DNA of 64,000 nucleotides. It comes from Pelodera strongyloides (taxonomy: Eukaryota > Nematoda > Chromadorea > Rhabditida > Rhabditidae). The stretch spans positions 62,001 through 126,000 of the forward strand of contig JAANDG010000126.1 of NCBI GenBank assembly GCA_036852015.1. Direction: 5' to 3'. Below the pieces are notes generated by a model. It had not been told where the DNA came from, made no database searches, and was given only the letters and a program-made list of their open reading frames with translations. A program made the translations under genes and the position numbers. Below, piece after piece: positions 34,801-45,469 of this stretch. Numbering within the stretch: the first letter of the stretch is position 1; each line of letters starts with the position of its first letter.

Positions 34801-37312
34801 CAATCAATTAATCAATCAAACACTCAAACAAACACAGAAACAAACAAGCAAAACTCCCAAATTTATATCTTATTATATAAAGGAGAAGAGTTTGTCATGG
34901 ATTTTGTTTGTTTTTATGTCCACAACGAAATCCGTTCATAAAGAAAATTTCATATTCACAATCGAAAGAGAACACACAAAATCTTTGCTGCTGGCGGGAT
35001 TCGAACCCACATCACCACACATTATCTCGATTCACAGTCCAACGCTCTACAAGTTGAGCTATGCTTCTCCAGTCGGTTCGAACGGCTGGTAATATAATAA
35101 ACGAGTTTGAAAAAAATCCAAATCCTAAAAAAAAATTCTCACATATGTTCCCTTTTAGTGTGTTTAACTAAAAAAAGCGTAGAAAGCTCTATTCACAGGT
35201 GACATCCATATTGAAGCAAAAGCCACATAAGAACTTAAAGCGCATATGTAAGCTATCAAAATGCGCAAAATAATGGAAACAAGCGTTTCCATATCAGGAA
35301 TGTAACTTAGAATATTCGAATTTGTAACTTAGAATATTCGAATTTGCATGCGAATATAGTATTTGTCACACTCTTCGCATACACTTCTGTAGTGGAACTG
35401 GCGGATTTGCCAGGGGTCCAAGTAACGCGTTTACTGGAAAAGGTGAACTTTGAAAAGCATTTTCTTTTAACCGGGAAACTTTCAGCTACTTTCGTTCTTG
35501 TTTTCTTAATGGGGAATACACATTGTATTAATCCAGCTTAACTTCAAAAAGAGCATAGACATTCCCTTTAAGAAATTCGCGTGGATATTTTTTCGTCCGA
35601 CCTTTACACCACGGACATGCTTACATTTTTATCTCGTTCAATTGATGCGTGTAAACTACTATAGTAGGTATTGGTATTTCCAAAGCTGTTCATATTAAGC
35701 AGCTTCTGCAACAACCACTACGAGCACCACGACGACCACGACCCCAGCAGCAAAATCAAGTTGTGGAGAAACTCACTATAAATTCTCGGAAGGAAAGGTG
35801 CTTTATTTGGTTATTGTTCTACACTTAAAGCGAAATACCGGGCGGTTTTTGAAACGCTTCGAGTACTCCCTGCTTTCCTATGCTTCATACGCAAATGAGC
35901 GTAAATTTGAACAAAAAATAGACCCCAATAGACCCCTTTTAGCATAACAGCATAAGAATGCTGATATTTGAGATGCGTTTCAAAAACCGGCTGGTATTTC
36001 GCTTTAACAAATTTTTTGTCCATAAAAATTAAACAAATACTGAATGAGATGCCCACTATAACATTTTACCTTACGAAAAAAAGATAATCTACGGAAACTG
36101 GAATGTTGTCTGATGAACTTATAGAGAGTTGATGTTGATGCCGTCCACTCGGTCACACCCCAACAAGAAAAGTGAGGTTTTCGTTTTTTTTATAAGTTGT
36201 ACACCTTTAATATTTAGATTGAATCACCAAACTATCCTTATTCATTTCAAACTGCTTCCTGCATTTACGAGATAAATGTCAGCGGTATTGAGAACAAACA
36301 AGCGGTGAACGTGATAATACCGGCGATTCATGCACTGGTAGGTTTGGAATTATTAGAAGCCAAGTTTAGAACAACACGACAGTCATTCTAGTCCTGAAAC
36401 CAACAGCGTTCCTTTTTGGCGAAATGTGCAACAGCTTCAAAAGTGAAGCGCCATAATTGTTGGTGAGCGCAGCGTATAGTTTTTCTACGCGTTATCTCCT
36501 AGCATGTAAACTTGTAAACTGACTATTTCTCTAGGCGGGCTTATCAATAATAATAATTTCGCTGAGCGAAGTGGTTTGCCTAAACTGAACAGAGCAGCGA
36601 GAGATTTCAAATTACAGGGTGACTGGATGCTCTCCATCTATGAAGGAAACATGGTGGACCCGTTCTTGTTGATTTCCACGTAAGTCTTCAGGGTGAAACA
36701 TGACAGGTGTCGTATCCGTCCACAATAGAAAATTATAAAACGGAACTGCCCAAAAAGGGTTGCGGTCTACTTTGACTGGTGGAGCATCTTTATAGGAATA
36801 ATTCTGCGACCCCAAGTGTTGCGGAATCTGTTTTTCATTTGAATAATTCTGAAAATCCGGATTTTCTTTCTAAGATGTCCTTAATCGGATGCTAACTAAA
36901 TGAGTAAATCATTTTCAGGATTACCTCAAAGGACCTTCCAACAGTGCATTATTTATCCTCACCGGGACCTCAAATGCTCATTCAATTTTCTGCAACGTCA
37001 TCTATTGGACAGCCATTCTTTATTAGTTATAATACAAGTTCAGGTAAGATAGCATGTTTTCATGAGCTGCTGGGGGGCTTGTTCAATATGTGGGGTTTCG
37101 TCGGTGATGAAAATAATAATAATCAGACCTATTCTTCTTTTTTTTTGTGTTTGTTGGGTAGTATAATAATTTGGTGGAAAATAGAAATATAACGGTCTTA
37201 TGATTGGTATTATATTTATTGTCGCTACTTGATACAAATGTTTATCATTATTTCAGCTCCACAATTTTGGTCGAGAAGCATTGAAACTCCCGTGCTACCC
37301 TTTCCAAAATGA
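25894..37312 (+). CDS. C-type lectin + CUB secreted protein, 9 exons (paralogue 3) with a giant intron
   Basis: Exons 25894-25957, 26041-26186, 26565-26718, 26937-27068, 35703-35797, 36218-36337, 36618-36679, 36919-37043, 37257-37312; 317 aa. Phases match paralogue 1 at every junction. Signal peptide about 1-19; lectin domain about 29-159 (GGCYSI, TCVKEGG, MWIGLL, closing FVC); Thr/Ser linker 166-180; CUB about 186-300 (IESPNYPYSF, GDWMLSIYEG). No EPN or QPD is seen, and the usual WND position reads KWWAVDC, so a calcium-dependent sugar site is unlikely. The tail ends PFPK and lacks the CDYN ending of paralogues 1 and 2. Intron 4 (27069-35702) separates the lectin and linker exons and is packed with repeats; in paralogue 1 the same intron is 383 bp. 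If it is not spliced efficiently, the lectin and CUB halves could act as separate units. Confidence 0.85.
27284..27420 (+). repeat. ACATCC-rich tract
   Basis: Repeated ACATC motifs (GGACATCCAGAAACACC, ACATCCCGGACATC). A complementary GGATGT-rich tract lies at 34505-34622. Confidence 0.6.
27668..27956 (+). mobile_element. SINE-A, tRNA-derived, with duplicated tail
   Basis: tRNA-like head with A box TAGCTCAACAGG, loop CTGTGAA (GTG at the anticodon position) and B box GGTTCGAATC, then a unique body and a tail ending CTCTTCTCCTTTATTATATA. The tail from CTTTCGATTGTGAATAG to CTCTTCTCCTTT occurs twice, about 100 bp apart, with no difference seen. Confidence 0.8.
28501..29614. mobile_element. 1.1-kb terminal-inverted-repeat element carrying the tRNA
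   Basis: Ends are inverted: GAGGCCGTATTCACCA on the left and its complement TGGTGAATACGGCCTC on the right, followed inward by diverged CCCGGGAAA/TTTCCCGGG-rich arms. Two short relatives with the same ends lie at 21252-21475 and 43922-44065. No transposase was seen. Confidence 0.75.
28920..28990 (-). tRNA. tRNA with Glu-type body and CGC (Ala) anticodon
   Basis: 71 nt; seven perfect acceptor pairs (TCCGTTG with CAACGGA), A box TGGTCTAGTGG, B box GGTTCGATTCC, anticodon stem TGTGG with CCACA, and loop CTCGCAC giving anticodon CGC. A run of ten T follows four bases after the 3' end, a pol III terminator. The body matches the tRNA-Glu type (Glu loops read CTCTCAC), so one change in the middle anticodon base would convert CTC to CGC. 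The third acceptor pair is C-G, not the G-U used by alanyl-tRNA synthetase. One mismatch lies in the T stem. It sits inside the terminal-inverted-repeat element 28501-29614. Confidence 0.8.
30550..31331. mobile_element. GGGGTAGT/ACTACCCC foldback element with internal minisatellite
   Basis: Inverted ends GTAGAAAACTACCCCA and TGGGTAGTGTTCTAC. The left part is mostly ACTACCCC motifs, the right mostly GGGGTAGT. A perfect 19-bp hairpin (TTTACATGACTACCCCAAC at 30890-30908 with its complement at 30917-30935) marks the switch in orientation. Confidence 0.75.
30917..31225 (+). repeat. 22-25 bp minisatellite, about 13 units
   Basis: Unit close to GGGGTAGTCATGTAAAATAG plus two or three variable bases; the first three units are identical and later ones vary. 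Confidence 0.85.
31490..31675. mobile_element. one end of the CCGTCCCATG foldback family
   Basis: GGCTCTATTGTAGAATTACC followed by CGTCCCATGGAAATCTAGAC, closely matching the left arm at 10828. Confidence 0.65.
32197..34166. repeat. 2-kb near-perfect palindrome
   Basis: Left arm 32197-32763 and right arm 33601-34166 are reverse complements with only isolated mismatches seen. The 0.84-kb spacer repeats part of the right arm in direct orientation (33179-33313) and contains half a PAL-I (33483-33600). No coding sequence recognised. Confidence 0.87.
32331..32489 (+). repeat. 62-bp tandem repeat, about 2.6 units, in the left arm of the palindrome
   Basis: Unit starts GAAAAATTCATTATTTTAAT and ends with AATATAGCACCTGCAAAAAA-like sequence; mirrored in the right arm at about 33878-34040. 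Confidence 0.8.
34505..34622 (+). repeat. GGATGT-rich tract
   Basis: TTTTGGATGTGAAGG, TTGGATGTTTTGG, GGATGTCATGGATGT; reverse orientation of 27284-27420, next to the other SINE-A copy. Confidence 0.6.
34870..35072 (-). mobile_element. SINE-A, second copy
   Basis: On the minus strand: A box TAGCTCAACTTG, the same CTGTGAA loop, B box GGTTCGAATC, the same body, and end CTCTTCTCCTTTATATAATA. Confidence 0.8.
35235..35571. mobile_element. PAL-K copy 1 (short inverted ends)
   Basis: TTAAAGCGCATATGTAAGC at the left and ATTCCCTTTAA at the right; related to 50146-50510 along its length, but not a full palindrome. Confidence 0.7.
35825..36007. mobile_element. PAL-B in intron 5 of lectin paralogue 3
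   Basis: TTAAAGCGAAATACCGGGCG to CTGGTATTTCGCTTTAA. Confidence 0.85.
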
Positions 37313-37354
37313 GAGAAGAACACAATAAGAAAAAAAATGAAATAAACGTTTCAT

Positions 37355-37490
37355 AGAGAGGCTCACGATAAATAAAAGTTTTAATTTACTTGGACAGAAT
37401 GTCCGGAATCTCAGAAATATTTATGTGAAAACCGCATCTCTTTGCAGAACTCGCAGAGATATTCTATGCTAAACAGTTCGGCCAGATAGG
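37355..37490. mobile_element. PAL-A fragment
   Basis: One arm of PAL-A (GAGGCTCACGATAAATAAAA through ACAGAATGTCCGGAATCTCA to CAGTTCGGCCAGATAGG), in the gap between the third lectin gene and the first saposin gene. Confidence 0.7.
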
Positions 37491-37664
37491 GCCAGATAAA
37501 CAGATAGGGTCACTTGTTTACTTCTGTTGTCAATGTTCAGTGCTTGCTATTAATCAAGTGCGTTGACAGTTGTCCTAATAAGCGCAATCAATTAACCTCC
37601 TGTTAGTTCCTGCGCCGCAAACAAGAAAGAAAAATCTTTATTCAATCATTATTTTACTTATTAT

Positions 37665-40145
37665 TTATTTGCACAATTTGACCTTCTGGCACACCTTTTC
37701 GGGGTCTTCCTTGTTCTTGATATCCTGCTCGACCTAGAGAAAAGAATCAACCATTAATTAACTACTTTTGATTGAGAAAGCAGAACGCCTGGCATGGATC
37801 AGCGCGCCGCACAAGAGCGAGTACACAAGTTTCCTCTTGAGAAACAGAAAGCCTGACATCGATCAGTGCGCCTCACAGGAGCGAGTACACAAGCTTCCGA
37901 ATGATTTTTTAGTACCCTGCATGGGGCAAGAATATCGTTTTATAAAAAGTTCTGTCTTGAATCAATGAACACTCCACTACTTGAGCTTACTGGGGAAAGC
38001 GGACTTAAAACAAAATACCGGCCGGTTTTTGAAACGCATCTCAAGTACTTGCATTCCTATGAATTTATGCAACGTGGGGGTCTAAATGGGGTCTAGTTTA
38101 TATTCTAATTTTTGCTCATCTGCTTATGCTGCATAAGAAAGCAGGTGTACGCAATGCATTTCAAAAACCGGCCGGTATTTCGCTTTAAATGGATCAGCTC
38201 ACCTTAAATTGTGTCTGTTTTTTTTTTGTTTCTTTATTTTCTATAAGGGATAATAAAAATTTGGAATAGAAAAAGTAGTGTTTAATTTCAATACTCACGA
38301 AGATATTGGGTGATAAAGTGGTGGATTGATCGGGCAAATGCAAAAAGGGCAATTATCCTATAAGGCAGGACAATTGCCCTTTTTGCATTTCGGCCTGATC
38401 AATCCACCACTTTATCACCCAATATCTTGGTGAGTATTGAAATTCAACACTACTTTTTCTATTCCAAATTTTTACTATCCCTTATAGAAAATAAAGAAAC
38501 AAAAAAAACAGACACAATTTAAGGTGAGCCGATCCCTTTAATACAAAATACCGGCCGGTTTTTGTAACGGATCTCAAGAACTTGCATTCCTATGAATTTA
38601 TGCAACGTGGGGGTCTATTTGGGGTCTAGTTTTTATTCTAATTTTTGCTCATCTGCTTATGCTGCATAAGAAAGCAGGTGTACGCAATGCATTTCAAAAA
38701 CCGGCCGGTATTTCGCTTTAAGGAACTGATGGGCTTACAACGGAAAATAATGAAAACTTACATTCTGGATCTCTTGGTCCACCAAAGACTCGCAGAAAGT
38801 GTCCAACATGGATCCCTGTTTGAACATCTTCTGGCAAATGGCATTGGCCTTCTGAATAAATTAAAAGAATTAATGATCTACCAACTTGTTAAAGCGAAAT
38901 GCCAGCCCCTTTGGAAAATTTGCATATGATAAGCAAAACCTATGTATCCAATGCTAATTTTGTACGACCGTCCAGGCAATCGTACAAAATTAGCATAGGA
39001 TACATATGATTTGCTTTACGTATGCAAATTTTCCAAAGAGGCTAGCATTTCGCTTTAATACTGCGACGCGTTAAAAAACATTCACGCGATTTTTTTTGCT
39101 CTTGTAAAACGCCTCACGATAACATTTGGGAGGATAAATAAGGTCTGTTAATCATATAATGGTAATGCACGAAAATTGAAAAATCTTAACTATGGCGAAA
39201 CATTCAATCTTAGCGGCATGTGACTTAATTTGCCAACCTTCTCATCATCACTTTATATGATGCACACTTATATATATATTTATAAATGTGTCAGTCAATT
39301 ATTATTATTATTATCTGTTCCATGAGTAATTGCCCTAAGCTGTTCTATTAAAAAAAATGCTCCCTTATTTGATGCTTGATATTGCTCCTCTATGGGACCA
39401 GGCTATCGGGCCAGTTTCCAAAAGAATTTTCGCAAAAGTTGACATTTGACTTGCAAAATTAACTCACGGCAACAATATCTCCTTCATCATTTTCAATGTC
39501 CTGTTCAAGGGTTCCAACAAAGGTTTTGCACAGATCGCAGCCAATACTCTGAAATTTTACATGCACCTTTACTTTAATAAATCAAAGAGCTTACATAGAA
39601 AACGGGTGAACCCATTTGGTGACAGTTCACTGTTTTTTCTTCTTCGTTAGTCTACCCATTCGGTGACCAATTCGTGACCAACCCTCGGCCAAGATCACGA
39701 GTCAGTCACAACTCACAACTCAGCCATCACAAGATTTTTTGGAAATAAACCGACGTTTTTCTCTGATTTCGGTAATTATTTCGTCTTCACTGCATTGTAT
39801 AGAAACACCAATTCTATGTATTGACATACAACTATTGATACAGTGACGTCATATTTTTCTAAGGCGGAGAAAACTTGACATAAAACTTCGTAAGATAACA
39901 ACATAAATATGACATAACATCATCAACAACAACGCATTTATGACCTTTTGCGACAATGAAGCGAGGTAACTAATTAGTGTGGTCATATGTATGGAACCCC
40001 GGTAGAAGGCGATATTGAAATTGATCCAAAAATGCAAATGAACGGAACTTACGAACTGGTCGGGCTTTGGCTTAACATGGTCCATTGGCATGGCCCACAC
40101 AGCAGAAATGCACACCAGTGCAACCAGAGCGACCAGGGATCTCAT
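37665..40145 (-). CDS. saposin-like secreted protein, 4 exons (tandem block, member 1)
   Basis: Exons 40145-40053, 39548-39468, 38851-38762, 37733-37665; all introns phase 0; 110 aa. Signal peptide MRSLVALVALVCISAVWA, then one saposin-B domain with cysteines at about 35, 38, 64, 78, 103 and 109. The last exon reads DIKNKEDPEKVC and ends LCK. Introns hold PAL-C (38889-39058) and a PAL-B/PAL-E/PAL-B chain (38005-38721). A PAL-C element ends two bases before the start codon (see 40148-40318), so the 5' splice-leader region of this gene is made of mobile DNA. Convergent with the third lectin gene, 352 bp away. Confidence 0.9.
38005..38188. mobile_element. PAL-B, first element of a three-element chain
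   Basis: Left end reads TTAAAACAAAATACCGGCCG; its right TTAA (38185-38188) is also the left TTAA of PAL-E. Confidence 0.85.
38185..38541. mobile_element. PAL-E, middle of the three-element chain
   Basis: Long hairpin with AGCTCACCTTAAATTGTGTC at the left, its complement at the right, and a centre around AAAGGGCAATT. Shares a TTAA with a PAL-B on each side. Confidence 0.85.
38538..38721. mobile_element. PAL-B, third element of the chain
   Basis: Nearly identical to the PAL-B at 38005-38188 (both contain TTATGCAACGTGGGGGTCTA), suggesting local copying; lies in intron 3 of the first saposin gene, 40 bp from exon 3. Confidence 0.85.
38889..39058. mobile_element. PAL-C in intron 2 of saposin member 1
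   Basis: TTAAAGCGAAATGCCAGCCC to GCTAGCATTTCGCTTTAA. Confidence 0.87.
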
Positions 40146-40147
40146 AC

Positions 40148-40318
40148 TTAAAGCGAAATGCTAGCCTCTTTGGAAAATTTGCATATGATAAGCAAATCCT
40201 ATGTATCCTATGCTAATTTTGTACGATTGCCGTGGACGATCGTACAAAATTAGCATAGGATACATATGATTTGCTTATCATATGCAAATTTTCCAAAAGG
40301 GCTAGCATTTCGCTTTAA
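40148..40318. mobile_element. PAL-C two bases upstream of the saposin member 1 start codon
   Basis: Full element with TTAA at both ends. On the gene's strand the end reads CGCTTTAAGTATG, so the last AG before the ATG is made at the element border. Confidence 0.88.
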
Positions 40319-40373
40319 AAATCTAAATTTACAATAATCCCACGGTTATTCTTAATCCTAGAGTTTAAAAATG

Positions 40374-40520
40374 CTGGTTTTATACCGTTTGCAACAATAT
40401 TCCAAATGCAGAATGCCAAATCTCATTGTTAATCATATCGGTCATATGTTTGCGTTTACATGTTCGTTTTTAATTTTCATCCTCGGACGCACACCTTTTG
40501 GTGTCTTTAATAAATAAAAA
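40374..40520 (+). repeat. dispersed repeat, copy 1 (polyadenylation-signal-like end)
   Basis: Contains GCAACAATATTCCAAATGCA and TCATATGTTTGCGTTTACAT and ends TTAATAAATAAAAATAAAT; the same order occurs at 51856-52016. Confidence 0.75.
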
Positions 40521-41330
40521 TAAATAAATAATTATCACAAGAAACGCGAAGATATGGAGAGCCCGATGAAAAAAATGATGTATTTAGTAGGAAGTAGGAA
40601 CTAGGAACTAGGAACTAGTATGAGGGTAGAGCCTTTGCCTTACAGTATCTAACTAAGGTCCTATTTTCCTAGCATTTGTTGTGCTCTAACGAAAACTTAT
40701 CGTTAGATACTGTAAGAAGTGTCCTAATTCCTTGCAAGCATTCTTTGTGTTAAAAATTGTTAAATAAATTATTTGCCACATACATGTATCTGTACAGATC
40801 CTTAAAAATTAAAAAAAAAAGCGTCAGCTTGTACAGGAGAACCTCCCGTATAAATATACATTCTTTGTTTATGGTTCTGCTACCTTTTTCCTCCTTCCTT
40901 TCCTTTCCAGATAAGACTACAGATCCGGCATTTCTGAGTTTTCTGACGTTCAGAGCGATAAAATTGATCTCGGTTTTGACTCCTATACTGTTGATAAGCT
41001 TCTTTTCACGAGACTGATGACAAGGTTTTATTAGCTTTAGTAAAAAAAATGCTGCAAATGCAGAAAACGGCCTTTACTCGTGTTGTATACTAAAGTAAAT
41101 TTGCAAACTTCGTATAGATCGGCACCAATAAATTGAAAAATAGGCTAAGTAAGATAAACGCCCCCGATATACTTTACCGTGGAGCTGGATAGTTGTCCGC
41201 ACGCGTATATGTACTTATTGCGTGCTCAATTTTGTACATGATTTCAGTTTCAGAGTGCGCTTGTTTTGTTCAACACATAACGACAAATGATGACCATCTG
41301 AGACCGGAGATAATGCTCAATAATTGTTAC

Positions 41331-41510
41331 TTAGAGCGAAATAGCGGCCGGTTTTTGAAAAACATCGAATAGACTACATTCTTATGCAGCTGCTGCAAAT
41401 GAACATAAATTAGAATAAAAAATCGATCTAAATTCGAGCAACTTGCATAAATATGTAAGAATTCAGTTGTCGACGATGCGTTTCAAAAACCGGCTGGTAT
41501 TTCGCTTTAA
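41331..41510. mobile_element. PAL-B
   Basis: Left end TTAGAGCGAAATAGCGGCCG (one change in TTAA), right end GGTATTTCGCTTTAA. Confidence 0.8.
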
Positions 41511-41951
41511 ACTTTTTCCACAAGCGGCCGTCTTGATGCAATTGAACCGAATATTCGCTGTAGAAACTCCTATAGAGTCGCTAGTTCGGCCCTTCAGATT
41601 TTATACCGATTACCATGAAGCAACGCCGCTCACATACATGTAACAGCAGTAGAGAAAACAAAGATTTGTCACGGATTCTCGGAAGGAAATAAGCCCAGTA
41701 GAACACTTCCCTCCCATTGTCCTCTAATAAGTTGAAGCTAGGTTTCAAGTGAATCTTGGAGTGATTACAATTCTTTAGCAGTTACTCCTAGCTAGGGAGC
41801 ATCCATGAAAAGGGAGTCTAGGGTATAATTCATTTAAAAAAAAGGTATTTGCATATAGATGGTTGTTCAGAAGCAGCTCTTCCAAGACAATAAAACGCCA
41901 GCACAATAGTTGTGTTCTGTTTATTATTTACAATAAATTATTAAATTAAAT

Positions 41952-42179
41952 TTAGCACATGTCGAGCTTGGCGCACACCTTAGCGGGGTCATCCTTGTTC
42001 TTGATGTCGGCCTCGACCTGAAGCGAAAGAAATTATAGGAAAATACAGCACTCTTTCACTCTCTCCCCCCCCCTCTCTCTTTCATTTTCTGTCTGATCCC
42101 ACTCACTTCACGCTCCTGCACAAATTTTCACTCTCTGTCTCCCCTTTTCTCTCTTTTCCCCCTTTTCTCTCTCTCTCTC

Positions 42180-42222
<43 letters not shown>

Positions 42223-43189
42223 CTGTCTTTCTCTATCTCTTTCTCATCCTCATTCTCATTATTCACAGTCATATCGCTTACCTCCTTGATCATCTCATCA
42301 ACCAGACTCTTGCACATGGTGTCGAGTGTAGATCCAGATCCGAACATCTCATCGCAAACCTCGTTGGCGTCCTGCAATTTATTGATTTTTTTGTGAATTA
42401 TCGATTGGCTATAAGACCTTAGACTTAGACCCAGCGCGCCATTCTCAGTATTTCATCGAAATATATTTAACGATTTTTGGAGGATTTTATCTCTTATTTT
42501 TACAGGAGCTTACTCTGATTTGTGGCTGCAAAAATACGCCTCAAGTAGTATTATGGATGGTGTAAACGCTGACTAAATTTGTGTCTATTGGAACATAGAG
42601 GTGGCCTCATCATTACTTATCATTACTTGAACTCATCATTACTTGAACAATCATCTTTTGGAAAAAATAAGAAGAAACTCTTTAGAACATAGGATAGGCA
42701 TACATTGGTGATATCCTGCTGGTCGTCCTCAATCTTCTCCTCCAGTTCTCCAATGAATTTGGTGCACAATTGGCACATGATTCCCTGAAATTACATTGAA
42801 TTGAAGAAATTTTTCTACATTTTTCTACATTTTTTTTTTAAATTAATGTCCATTATTCGACCATAGATGTGAGAAAACAGTTTGCGCACTATTTGGTGCA
42901 AAGCTAGGAAGCCTACGGTAAATGTAAAGCGTAAGTTTCAAGTTTCAACTTCATGTTTTTCGTCAACGAAAACATATATGAATACCGAACTTGGAAAACC
43001 TGAAAGCACGTAGTGTTTGTTTCGTTTGCATCCCATAAGGGAGCTCGTGGGTCTTCGCCCCACTTTTTATAAAAACGTATAACTCACGCGTTGCTTGGGG
43101 TTCTCGACATGCTTGACTCTCCACTCCTTGGGGATGACGATGGCAGAGGCCAGAGCGACAAAGACAGCCAGAATAACCAGAGTTCTCAT
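41952..43189 (-). CDS. saposin-like secreted protein, 4 exons (tandem block, member 2)
   Basis: Exons 43189-43088, 42784-42704, 42371-42282, 42017-41952; phase 0 throughout; 112 aa. Signal peptide MRTLVILAVFVALASA; saposin-B cysteines at about 38, 41, 67, 81, 106 and 112, the last being the C-terminal residue. ATTACAG lies just upstream of the ATG as a likely trans-splice acceptor. Intron 3 is dominated by a (CT)n tract. A degraded PAL-B begins about 105 bp upstream of the start. Confidence 0.9.
42055..42240 (+). repeat. (CT)n tract in intron 3 of saposin member 2
   Basis: Pyrimidine-rich with long CT runs near 42170-42218. Confidence 0.9.
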
Positions 43190-43292
43190 CTTACTGTAAT
43201 GGGCACGAGATAATTATCACAGAATAAGTGTCGTAAAAATCACAATTCGATACAAGTCTAAAGTGTGATACTGATTTCCAAAAACCCGTTGC

Positions 43293-43466
43293 TAAACAAG
43301 TACCGGCCCGTTTTTGAAACACATCGAAGCGAAATACTGGCCCATTTTTGAAACACATCGAGCAGATCAGCATCCTCATGCAGCTTATGCAAATGAACAT
43401 AAATTTGAATAAAAATCGAGCTAAATTCGAGCAAATTAGCGTAAAACCGTCCGGCATTTCGCTTTC
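43293..43466. mobile_element. degraded PAL-B upstream of saposin member 2
   Basis: Contains two partial left ends in a row (GTACCGGCCCGTTTTTGAAA, then GCGAAATACTGGCCCATTTT) and one right end (CATTTCGCTTT), so it looks nested or rearranged. Confidence 0.65.
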
Positions 43467-43921
43467 ACTGTAGTGAATACGGATGCATTTTACCAGCGGG
43501 AAACTTGAGGCATAACTTATAGACAGGGACAAAGTACAGACCCATAAACGTCACAGATACAGATCCGTAACAGTACGGCCTACTGTTTCAGAACGAATTT
43601 TATCACTTCTTCTCTTTATACTTCGATCATTTGCTGACGTTTTGATCACCAAACTGATTAACGATGCCTTATCTTCTGAGCTAACGATGTCAACGAAAAA
43701 GACAAAGACTGCAACGGTCTTTCACCGTGAAGTCTGTACTTTGAATGCACCAGAAGCTTATTCAATAGAAACATTAATGGAAGTCAAAAGTAAAAAAACT
43801 ATGCCTGGCAGTAACTAGTTATGATTGTTATGAATTTAACTAGGAGCAAATCTATTGTGAGAGAATAAAATTTATAATTTGGCTTTCTTTAGAAACGCTA
43901 TGATTATGACTGAAAATTACT

Positions 43922-44065
43922 CTGCTCCTGAGGCCAAATTCACCACTCAATTTACCATGGGAAATTCCCCGTCGTTTTCCCTGCGTACTCACATAAGAAT
44001 GCTAGTTTCTGACCCCAGGGACTATTTCCCCGAGGGAATCGGAGTGGTGAATATGGCCTCTGGTG
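43922..44065. mobile_element. short GAGGCC-ATTCACC element
   Basis: About 145 bp, from CTGAGGCCAAATTCACCACT to AGTGGTGAATATGGCCTCTG; inner arms contain TTCCCC and GGGAA tracts as in the larger copy. Confidence 0.65.
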
Positions 44066-45469
44066 TGTCGTTAGCGATAAGACATAGGTACCGAATAGAA
44101 TAAGCTCCTCACACCGCGCTTCTTCCACAAATTGAGTTGCCAGGAAACAGTGAAACTCCAGACGCACTACGTGGCCGTAAAGAAAGTCCTCTATGAAGAC
44201 AAAGCCACATTTCATTTTCTGATAATTCTTGTCAATACCCAATACACTGTCATCAAAGCAAATTTTACTAAATAACTTATTTTTACATTTTTCTTGAATT
44301 ATCCATGTGTTTTTTGTGCTCTTGCTCTTGTTTATAGTTTAAACACCAGGCTCAAGCAACATTCTTGTACCAAAAAGATAAGTTATCGCTGACTGCCTTC
44401 TCAGCATAAAACATTATTTACTGAAAGATTAATACGCATACATTCCCGAGAGCATGTGATCCCTTGACATTTAGATAACATATAATTTTGGATAAAAAAC
44501 GGTAGTCAAGAAAATGTTTTGCCGCGAAAATAAAGGGATTTTCGGAGGCTGCGCTGTTATAAAATATGCAAAGAACAAGGATTATTCACTACTGACAGTG
44601 CGGTTGAATTTTAATTATAACTGTAAATAGTAAATGTGAACATTCCATTGCGTAACATCATCAGTGTCCTCAGATTAAGATAAAACATGTTAACCAGTGG
44701 AGCTGGGACGTGAGCAGAGTATAGGATATTCCTGCCTTATTCCTGTAAATTTGTTGAAAGATGTGTCACTTATTATAGTTTTTGCAGTGCATTTTTTGTA
44801 TTATTAGCCATTTATTCGTTGTTAGGGCCTCATATTGTCAAAAATTGCTCGATATGTTGTTGTCGTAAAAAATGCTATGTTATCTTATTATATAAAGTTG
44901 GGAGCTTTGTTTGTTTGTTTGTTTGATTGATTGATTGTGTGTTTGGATGATGTGCGTTACGCTCAGGGAGTAAGATTGGTTCAGTAGTTCATGTTCCCAT
45001 GCACTGAGCCATCTCACATCCTGAGCGCCCCCCTCACAATAGTCCAAAAAAGCCTGCATATACGGAATGTGTGTGGTGTATCGTTCGGGCGCGTGGCGCG
45101 CAGCTCATTTTCGGAAACAAAGAACACTCAAAACTCAAAGAACTACCAAACCACAATCCTTGACAACTTTTTAAAATACTTTTTTGTAATCACTCCGTAG
45201 CCTAATTTTTCATTTACTCATTTACAAAGATTTAGTCGACATAATTTGCAATAAAGCATTGAGTAATTCTCTGCACATTTCCCTTATTTCCCATGAAACG
45301 AGCGTCCAATCATGAGCGATGTTTCGGTCGAACGAAAGAACATTCAACAGAATTTCTTAATTTCGCGTAGTCTTTGCTATATTATGGATAATACACGGTA
45401 TCACGTGTAACGTTCTACGACATTCTTTAGTTTAATACAGTTAAGGAAAACATCTGTGAGAATTTTTTA

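Larger units (their letters stand above)
27069..35702. other. 8.6-kb repeat-filled intron 4 of the third lectin-CUB gene
   Basis: No host coding exon was recognised inside. Contents: ACATCC-rich tract, SINE-A (plus), a hairpin with GGCGCGATAGCGCC at about 27970, a 1.1-kb terminal-inverted-repeat element holding a tRNA gene, tRNA-like remnants near 30165 and 30400, a GGGGTAGT foldback element, a CCGTCCCATG element end, a 2-kb palindrome, a GGATGT-rich tract, SINE-A (minus) and PAL-K. Confidence 0.8.
40319..41951. other. intergenic between saposin members 1 and 2
   Basis: Dispersed repeat and one PAL-B; nothing else recognised. Confidence 0.55.

Noticed and set aside
34616..35092. 158-aa plus-strand open frame
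   Set aside because: It covers the GGATGT tract edge and SINE-A in antisense.
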